Positions 6,132 through 10,850 of a stretch of 10,850 nt of DNA are shown piece after piece. Location of the stretch: the NCBI GenBank assembly GCA_003522105.1, contig DPGF01000031.1, positions 1 through 10,850 of the forward strand, given 5' to 3'. The notes beneath the pieces are model-generated. The model was not told where the DNA came from. It did not search any database and saw only the letters and a program-made list of their open reading frames with translations. Numbering within the stretch: the stretch's first letter is position 1; every line of letters begins with the position of its first letter. This stretch comes from Oscillibacter sp. (GTDB lineage: Bacteria; Bacillota; Clostridia; Oscillospirales; Oscillospiraceae). The position numbers and the translations under genes are program-made.

Positions 6132-6967
6132 AGTCCCAGCATTTCCTTTACGATGTGGTCGGCAGACTTCACCAATCCTACCAGCACCAGCAGGTTGAAT
6201 ATGGCCTCGCCCAAATAGCTCCACACCTGCGTCACCACGGACGCGCTGCTATCCACCACCGGCGTACCGCTGGAGGAAAAGGCCGAAAAGATGATGCAGG
6301 CCAGAACGATCACCGCCCCTTCCATGCACACGCCTACATAGCTCCGAAGGAACGCCTTGCCGAAATGGGATGTCCCCTCTCCGGCAAAGGATGCCAATGC
6401 CACCGGGGACAGCGCGGCATACATATAAATCTTGAAAAAGCGCCCATAGACGGTGAGGATCATAATGAATGCCAGCACCGTAATAAACAGGCTCCCCAGC
6501 AGCGTCACCAGCCAAAGGGGGATACTTGCCAAAAAGCCCACATCTCCGATGGCGTCCGCGATCTCCTGCGGCAGCGCCACGGATGCGCCGGTCAAGCCGC
6601 CGATGCTGCCCGCCGCCGTTGCCACAATGCCGCTGCACACATCAAATATATTTACCAGCAGGTCCATACCGTAGGTGATACCCAGCTTTGCCAGCACAAA
6701 GTAGATGAAGTGCCGCAGCAAGTGCTCCGGCCTTTGAAACTCCCGAAAGCCGGAGGCACTGCGAAAAATACCAATGGCAAAGAACAGCACCAGCAGCCCA
6801 TAGCCGATGGCCTGCATCCCGCCGTTGATGGTCACAATGGTCTGCCAGATGGTGCCGCCCTTGAAGGTCTGGGGCGATTCCGTCAGCAGTGACCACATCT
6901 CCGTCATTTTACTGTTCCAAACGCCAAAGGCGTTGGTCAGGTTTTCTACGATCCAGTTGTTATCCAA
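6128..6967 (-). CDS. virB6: VirB6/TrbL-like conjugation membrane protein (CD1112-type)
   Basis: A 279-residue polytopic protein of the transfer channel. Hydrophobic segments lie at about 50-68, 86-108, 145-172, 178-195, 210-231 and 252-266, with a small-residue stretch (VATAAGSIGGLTG, 115-127) between the second and third, as in VirB6/TrbL proteins. These form the inner-membrane pore of Gram-positive type IV systems. The start is TTG at 6967: a TGA lies two codons upstream, the next Met is residue 21, and GGAGGTGG sits 6 bases before the TTG. In related elements this gene follows the Maff2 gene directly and precedes prgI. Here both junctions are filled with cargo, so the gene is isolated in its operon. 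No clear promoter of its own is visible just upstream, so expression probably depends on transcription through the toxin-antitoxin region. Confidence 0.9.
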   Translation of the reverse strand: MDNNWIVENLTNAFGVWNSKMTEMWSLLTESPQTFKGGTIWQTIVTINGGMQAIGYGLLVLFFAIGIFRSASGFREFQRPEHLLRHFIYFVLAKLGITYGMDLLVNIFDVCSGIVATAAGSIGGLTGASVALPQEIADAIGDVGFLASIPLWLVTLLGSLFITVLAFIMILTVYGRFFKIYMYAALSPVALASFAGEGTSHFGKAFLRSYVGVCMEGAVIVLACIIFSAFSSSGTPVVDSSASVVTQVWSYLGEAIFNLLVLVGLVKSADHIVKEMLGL

Positions 6968-7001
6968 GTCTCACCACCTCCATAATCGTAATGACATTGT
7001 A

Positions 7002-7029
7002 TTGACATTTCTCCTTTTCGGTATATACT
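7002..7029 (+). promoter_or_regulatory. Promoter of the toxin-antitoxin pair, with direct repeats
   Basis: TTGACA (7002-7007), 16 bases, then TATACT (7024-7029) is a near-consensus promoter. TGACATT occurs at 6992-6998 and again at 7003-7009, one helical turn apart and covering the -35. This could be the binding site through which the ribbon-helix-helix antitoxin represses its own operon; that is inference. Transcription would begin near 7036, making a very short leader. Confidence 0.7.
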
Positions 7030-7047
7030 AAGGTTGAGGTGAATGCT

Positions 7048-7365
7048 ATGAACACGATCAATGTCACATCTGCACCCAAGACCGCAACCTTTCAAATGCG
7101 GATCAATCCCGAGGTGAAGCAGCGCGTGGAGGACATCTATGCCCGTCAGGGTCTTTCCTTTACCGACGCAGTCAACATCTTCATTCAGCAGTCCCTGAAC
7201 ATGGAGGGCCTGCCGTTTCTGGCTTCGCCTGAGAATGCGGAATATATGAAGGCAAAAGCCATGCGCCGCCTGCTGGATGAAGCGGAAAAAGGCTGGGCGT
7301 CTGTGGAAAAGGATGGCTGGGTATCCGAGGAAGATGCTTACCGCACCCTTGGGGTGACGGAATGA
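7048..7365 (+). CDS. RelB/DinJ-family antitoxin
   Basis: A 105-residue antitoxin of a type II toxin-antitoxin pair. The N-terminal ribbon-helix-helix is clear: strand TATFQMRI (12-19), helix from PEVKQRVEDIYARQG, then LSFTDAVNIFIQQSL (36-50), the usual DinJ pattern (GLS-T-A-N-F). The C-terminal half is charged and would wrap the toxin (EEDAYRTLGVTE at the end). It neutralises the toxin and normally represses the operon as a complex. I chose ATG at 7048, with GAGGTG 6 bases upstream; an in-frame GTG at 7039 adds three residues and is also possible. Its stop overlaps the toxin start (ATGA). The pair sits antisense to the tra operon between the Maff2 and virB6-like genes. Confidence 0.92.
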   Translation: MNTINVTSAPKTATFQMRINPEVKQRVEDIYARQGLSFTDAVNIFIQQSLNMEGLPFLASPENAEYMKAKAMRRLLDEAEKGWASVEKDGWVSEEDAYRTLGVTE

Positions 7366-7679
7366 AGCTAAGATATACGCCGGAGGCGCTACGCGACATC
7401 CAGGAGATCAAACGGTATATCAAAAGTGAGCTTCATAATCCCACCGCTGCAAACCGGATCACGAAAGCCATCCTCGACGGCTGTGCTCAGCTCAAGCAGT
7501 TTCCTGAAATGGGCGTTTCCATCGGGGCAAAGACCGGCTATGAAACCGATCTGCGTATGCTGATTGTGGAAAGCTATATTGCCCTTTACCGCATTGAAAC
7601 AGAAACTGTTTCTGTTGGCCGTATCATCAACGCCCGTCAGGACTATATCCGCATTCTGTTAGGAGAAGTTGCCCCATAA
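7362..7679 (+). CDS. RelE/ParE-family toxin
   Basis: A 105-residue toxin that starts MKLRYTPEALRDIQEIKRYI, the standard opening of the RelE/ParE fold, and ends with the conserved YRIE...VGRIINARQDYIRIL block. RelE members are ribosome-dependent mRNA nucleases, while ParE members poison DNA gyrase. The sequence cannot separate these with certainty; the RDI-EI-RYI start and long second helix lean to the ParE-like side. It is translationally coupled to the antitoxin by a 4-base overlap and followed at once by a strong terminator, so it is a self-contained two-gene unit. The likely role is maintenance of the mobile element. The gene looks intact. Confidence 0.92.
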   Translation: MKLRYTPEALRDIQEIKRYIKSELHNPTAANRITKAILDGCAQLKQFPEMGVSIGAKTGYETDLRMLIVESYIALYRIETETVSVGRIINARQDYIRILLGEVAP

Positions 7680-7686
7680 CGAATGG

Positions 7687-7728
7687 AACCGCACCCTCTG
7701 TTTTCCATAGACAGAGGGTGCGGTTTTT
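7687..7728 (+). terminator. Intrinsic terminator of the toxin-antitoxin operon
   Basis: A perfect 15-bp stem (7687-7701 with 7711-7725) rich in GC, with a 9-base loop, runs into TTTTT (7724-7728) on the plus strand, 7 bases after the toxin stop. On the minus strand only two T residues follow the hairpin, so tra transcription in the other direction should pass. Confidence 0.9.
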
Positions 7729-7731
7729 CTA

Positions 7732-8076
7732 TCAGATTGCGCCGATAGCGGTCAGAATTTCCTTCGCAAAGGCGATCATTAAGCCACCAAACAGGCAGAG
7801 AAAGCCCTGCGTCCTTTGGCTGGCATCGTGGGACTGGATCGACATACCCACCTGCACGATGCCCCAGCCGAGAATAATAACGCCCAGCGCCTTGATGATG
7901 CTAAAAATAAAATCGGAAAGGTTATTCACAATATCCAGCGGATCGCCGCCCGCCGCCATCGCGGGCGTGACGCAGCAAAGGCAGAGGGCAGCAGCCCCAG
8001 CCGCCGTCCAATAGCATTTTTTCACCTTACTCAGTCTTGTCGGGTTTGAAATCTTTTTCTTTTTCAGATAATTCAT
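7732..8076 (-). CDS. Maff2-family small membrane protein of the conjugation operon (VirB2-position)
   Basis: Counted from ATG at 8076 the product has 114 residues. It has a Lys-rich start (MNYLKKKKIS), a hydrophobic stretch at 24-38, an AMA-AGG signal-peptidase-like site near residue 41, and two membrane segments (about 55-80 and 91-108). The block LGWGIVQVGMSIQSHD followed by QRTQGFLCLFGG is the Maff2 family signature as I recall it. The size, signal peptide and two helices resemble VirB2/TrbC pilin-type subunits, but pilin function is inference. The ATG at 8076 has GGAGG 9 bases upstream and overlaps the virD4 3' end by 50 bases. A GTG at 8025, just after the virD4 stop, would give a tidier signal peptide (VKKCYW...) but has a weak ribosome site. 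The toxin-antitoxin unit lies directly downstream in opposite orientation. Confidence 0.85.
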   Translation of the reverse strand: MNYLKKKKISNPTRLSKVKKCYWTAAGAAALCLCCVTPAMAAGGDPLDIVNNLSDFIFSIIKALGVIILGWGIVQVGMSIQSHDASQRTQGFLCLFGGLMIAFAKEILTAIGAI

Positions 8077-9841
8077 GTTCAGGTTCCTCCACGTCAATAA
8101 AATCATAATCGTCCAGTGATTTGAACGCATAGGGCAGGTCAGGCAGCGCATAATCCGGCGCGCCCAGCGGCTTATGGATATAAGGCTTTGCCTTGCCGTC
8201 CGTCGTCAGCTTAATGTTGGGGTGGCGCTTGATGTTGTACTTTTTGTCCAGTACAGGATCTTCCCCTCGTATAAACAAGATCGCTTTATGGGTGTCCAAT
8301 TTTCGTACCTCGTCAATGGTCATCAGGTCGCGGCCCGTCTGCTGAAAGTTGGTAGAGCTGGAGCCGCTGCGTCCCTTTGTCTGTCCCCGTGTGCGGGTGG
8401 CGATGGTCTCCTTGCCCAGCAGCTTCACGATAAACTCCAACGAAGTCGGCTCGTTGCCGCCGCCGAGGAACAGCAGCGTATCGCAGTTGCCGATGATACT
8501 CTCCCATTCCTTTTCGTACAGCGCCTTGATCTGCTGAATGTTCTGCACGATGATGTTCAGCCCGATATTGTAGCTGCGGCAGGTAGCCAGAATCTTCGGA
8601 TAGCTCTCCGGCTGGGCCACATTCGCCCATTCGTCCTGAATGACACGCACCGGCACAGGCAACCGTCCGTTGTGCTTCTCGTCCGCCCTTCGGTAAAGTG
8701 CCTGAAAGCATTGGGTATAAAGCATTCCCACAAGATAGTTCATGCTGCTGTCATCAACAGGGATCACGCAGAAGATGGCTTTTTTCTTCTCGCCCAGGCT
8801 GCCAAAGTCCATCTCATCCACCATTGTCATTCTGGCATACTGCGGGATATTGAAGGTGGCCAGCCGCACGGCGGCGCTTACCAAAATGGATTTTGCGGTT
8901 TTCCCCGCAGCCTGTTTGAAAGCCTTAAACTGTTTCACCGCCACATGGTTGGGCTGTTCTTCTTCCAATGCCCGAAAGAGCATATCCAGCGGGCTGCGGT
9001 ATTGATCGTCCTCCTCCCGCACCTCGGCAAAGTTCATCATGTAGATCAGCATTTCAAAATTCTGTTCCTCCGGAGGCGCTTCGCTGACAAGGTAGAGCAT
9101 AAGGGCTGAGTCCAGCGCGATCTCCGCCTTCTCCCAAAAGGGGTCGTTGCTGGAAGCGTTGCGGGGCGTGGTATTTTTGATGAGGTTATCAATGAGGGTC
9201 AGCACATCTTTTTCGCTGTGAATGTACGAAAAGGGGTTGTATCCGTCGGACTGGCTGGGGTCGATCAGGTTGAACACCCGGACTTCATAGCCCTGCGCTG
9301 CCAACAAAGCGCCTGCCGCGCGCAGCAGCTCGCCCTTGGGATCTGTGATAAGATAGGAGCAATTTGCGCTATAAATATTGGGTTTGCAGAAAAACCGGGT
9401 CTTGCCGGAGCCAGAGCCGCCCACCACCAGAACATTCATGTTGCGCTGGGTGATATAGCCGTCCATACCCAGCCGGACCCGCTGGGTCAGAATGATGTTG
9501 GCGTCCTTATGCTGGTGATCCATATACTTTCGATTCAGTTCCTTGGGACTGCCCCATTTGGCGCTGCCGTACTCCTCGCCCGGTCGCCGGTTCTCCCGGC
9601 TGGAGTAGTAGAGCGCAATGCCGCAGCCGTAGAGCAGCAGGCTTCCCAGCATATATTTCAGTGTGTAGGGCGTCCATCCTATGGAAAAGGGGCGCTCCAG
9701 CACTTGGCTGAAACGCCCCATCCATTGAAAGAGGTTCATACCGTCCTCGTAGGCATAGGCGGCGATTGCCGCCAGCCAGAGGACCAACGGGGAAAGCGCC
9801 GCCCACACAGGGGCAGCGCTGCGAAAGTCATTCTGCCGCAA
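8027..9841 (-). CDS. virD4: VirD4/TraG-family type IV coupling protein (CD1115-type)
   Basis: This ATPase brings the relaxase-DNA complex to the channel. It has 604 residues, usual for the family. Two N-terminal membrane helices (about 12-31 and 63-80) anchor it, followed by a RecA-like domain with Walker A GGSGSGKT (141-148), ITDPKGEL (165-172) and Walker B VRVIQDEWAN (398-407). TRTRGQTKGRSGSSS (482-496) is the usual polar stretch before the last conserved block (RDLMTIDEVRKL). The tail is acidic and Lys-rich (VEEPEHELSEKEKDF). The start is TTG at 9841, preceded by GCC and then TAA, the stop of the Cna-B gene, in the same frame. There is no good ribosome site, so re-initiation after that stop is likely. 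The next Met is residue 35, after the first helix. The family call is firm. Confidence 0.95.
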   Translation of the reverse strand: MRQNDFRSAAPVWAALSPLVLWLAAIAAYAYEDGMNLFQWMGRFSQVLERPFSIGWTPYTLKYMLGSLLLYGCGIALYYSSRENRRPGEEYGSAKWGSPKELNRKYMDHQHKDANIILTQRVRLGMDGYITQRNMNVLVVGGSGSGKTRFFCKPNIYSANCSYLITDPKGELLRAAGALLAAQGYEVRVFNLIDPSQSDGYNPFSYIHSEKDVLTLIDNLIKNTTPRNASSNDPFWEKAEIALDSALMLYLVSEAPPEEQNFEMLIYMMNFAEVREEDDQYRSPLDMLFRALEEEQPNHVAVKQFKAFKQAAGKTAKSILVSAAVRLATFNIPQYARMTMVDEMDFGSLGEKKKAIFCVIPVDDSSMNYLVGMLYTQCFQALYRRADEKHNGRLPVPVRVIQDEWANVAQPESYPKILATCRSYNIGLNIIVQNIQQIKALYEKEWESIIGNCDTLLFLGGGNEPTSLEFIVKLLGKETIATRTRGQTKGRSGSSSTNFQQTGRDLMTIDEVRKLDTHKAILFIRGEDPVLDKKYNIKRHPNIKLTTDGKAKPYIHKPLGAPDYALPDLPYAFKSLDDYDFIDVEEPEHELSEKEKDFKPDKTE

Positions 9842-9844
9842 GGC

Positions 9845-10850
9845 TTAGTACCCCGTCTTGGGCAGCTTCACCGTTGTTTTGGTGTAGGCGGTGGTGAGCC
9901 AGCGGGACACTGCCTGAATCCACTGCTCGTTGTAAAGGCCGCCCACATCCGCCACATTCACAATGCCGGAGTTGTTGGCAAGACCGCTGTGGGCGGTGGC
10001 GTAGATGTACGGCGTTTCCACCTGCGCAAAGCCCGCCTTTACATTTCCGAACACGAACATGACTTCGGTAACACGCTCATTGGCGGCAAGGCCGAGGACA
10101 GCGGGGCGGGCGTCCAATACGTAAACCTTGCTTGTACTCAGGTTGTCCGCCAAAGTGCGGTAGTCCCCGGAGAGGTTGGTCTTATAGACCACCTTGTAGG
10201 AAAGCGGCTGATTGTAGCTGCCGGTGACGATTTTGCTCAGCGTCACCTGCGCGGGAAGCTGATCGCGCCAATAGAAGGAGTCGAGGGCAACGTTGGAGCT
10301 GTTCTTGATCTGTGAGAACACGTAGCGAATCGGCTGACCGGGGACAGCCTGCACAGGGCCGGTTTTCTTAATGGATACGCCGGTGGAAACGCTGGTATTC
10401 TGCACTTCAAAGGTGATGATCTGTCCGTTGAATTCCAGATAGGCGGTCATCACTGTGGGGTTAATGGAGTAATTTGCAGGCGCTTTGATCTCACGGACCG
10501 TATAGCGGGACAACGGCAGCGTCTTGGAAACGGCGCGTCCGTTGCGGTCGGACTTGATGGTGTCCACCACATTACCCGCTTTGTCGTAGATCTCAAACAC
10601 TGCGCCCTCCAGCAGCGTCCCGGCAGGCAGGCCATTGGTGGCGTTATCGTCTGCGGATTTCTTGATGATCTGGATCTGACCGCACTCCGCGGTATTGCTC
10701 CACTCGATTTCTGTGGTGGAGCCGTAACGGACATAGATCGTTTTCAGTTCAGGATCAAGCACATAACCGGGGGCGGCTTTGATCTCACGCAGATAATAGC
10801 GGCCATCGGCCAGTCCCTCGTCGGCGTAGATATAGCCATCCTGATCGGTC
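9845..10850 (-). CDS. Cna-B/SpaA-like surface protein ending in LPKTGY, 5' end outside window
   Basis: The frame is open from the right edge to TAA at 9847-9845, giving 334 visible residues. An internal GTG at 10762 is not a true start. The first part (TDQDGYIYADEGLADG, YYLREIKAAPGY) is the end of one Cna-B domain. A second complete one spans about residues 56-150, with IIKK, GAVFEIYD and YTVREIKAP; the Lys of IIKK (63 or 64) and Glu120 are candidates for an internal isopeptide bond. Residues about 157-320 look like a further beta-rich adhesin domain (DUF11-like). The last residues are KLPKTGY: a sortase motif with no hydrophobic segment or basic tail after it. Such proteins are found just before virD4 in related elements and are likely exposed adhesins aiding cell contact. 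How it stays on the surface without a normal anchor is unclear. Confidence 0.88.
   Translation of the reverse strand, partial: TDQDGYIYADEGLADGRYYLREIKAAPGYVLDPELKTIYVRYGSTTEIEWSNTAECGQIQIIKKSADDNATNGLPAGTLLEGAVFEIYDKAGNVVDTIKSDRNGRAVSKTLPLSRYTVREIKAPANYSINPTVMTAYLEFNGQIITFEVQNTSVSTGVSIKKTGPVQAVPGQPIRYVFSQIKNSSNVALDSFYWRDQLPAQVTLSKIVTGSYNQPLSYKVVYKTNLSGDYRTLADNLSTSKVYVLDARPAVLGLAANERVTEVMFVFGNVKAGFAQVETPYIYATAHSGLANNSGIVNVADVGGLYNEQWIQAVSRWLTTAYTKTTVKLPKTGY

Noticed and set aside
6155..6892. Plus-strand open frame of 245 codons opposite the virB6-like gene
   Set aside because: Its His/Gln/Arg-rich composition is typical of the complement of a membrane protein gene, with no start signals.
8174..10315. 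Plus-strand open frames opposite virD4 and the Cna-B gene
   Set aside because: They are shadows of two genes with strong family matches and lack ribosome sites and domains.
9845..10762. Cna-B protein as a complete gene starting at GTG 10762
   Set aside because: The frame is open to the window edge and encodes the end of another Cna-B domain upstream, with no ribosome site at the GTG. The gene is 5'-partial.
1..10850. CRISPR array, tRNA or rRNA genes
   Set aside because: No evenly spaced direct repeats, cloverleaf-like segments or rRNA-like stretches were seen on reading the window.

Overview
The window is part of an integrative conjugative element (or a remnant of one) from a Gram-positive gut-type Clostridia, for example an Oscillospiraceae or Lachnospiraceae genome. 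This rests on the gene order and the family resemblance of the conjugation genes to the Clostridioides difficile CTn (CD1108-CD1115) set, on a Cna-B surface protein, and on moderately high GC in the tra genes with lower GC in the small cargo genes. The organism call is inference. No rRNA, tRNA or CRISPR array was seen.

Layout. At the left edge a plus-strand gene ends at 233. It is the 3' end of a Fic-domain protein with a complete Fic motif. A short intergenic stretch (234-390) carries a strong dyad (267-291) and a minus-strand intrinsic terminator (331-372). From there to the right edge the backbone is one long minus-strand conjugation operon. In transcription order (right to left) it encodes a Cna-B/SpaA-like surface protein (partial, 10850-9845), a VirD4-type coupling ATPase (9841-8027), a Maff2-family small membrane protein (8076-7732), a VirB6/TrbL-like membrane channel protein (6967-6128), a PrgI-family protein (5517-5179), a VirB4 ATPase (5182-2828), an NlpC/P60 cell-wall hydrolase with a membrane anchor (2823-877), and two small unknown proteins (807-538 and 510-391).

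Two cargo islands interrupt this operon, one on each side of the virB6-like gene. The first (7002-7728) is a plus-strand RelB/DinJ - RelE/ParE toxin-antitoxin pair with its own promoter and intrinsic terminator, antisense to the tra transcript. The second (5545-6131) is a divergent pair: a small Cro/CI-type regulator on the minus strand, ending in an intrinsic terminator directly ahead of prgI, and an uncharacterised 78-residue protein on the plus strand. They share a promoter region containing two repeated GGGG-TATAAT-CC type operators.

How it works together. VirD4 (coupling protein), VirB4 (motor), the VirB6-like, PrgI and Maff2 proteins (inner-membrane channel) and the NlpC/P60 hydrolase (local peptidoglycan opening) make up a minimal Gram-positive type IV secretion apparatus. 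The Cna-B protein is likely a surface adhesin helping contact with recipients. The toxin-antitoxin pair probably stabilises the element. Relaxase, primase, topoisomerase and integrase genes are not in the window.

Most notable: four consecutive transfer genes (virD4, virB6-like, prgI, virB4) have TTG start codons with little alternative; the Cna-B protein ends abruptly at LPKTGY and lies in the same reading frame as virD4, separated by a single TAA; and the regulator cassette puts a transcription terminator inside the tra operon.
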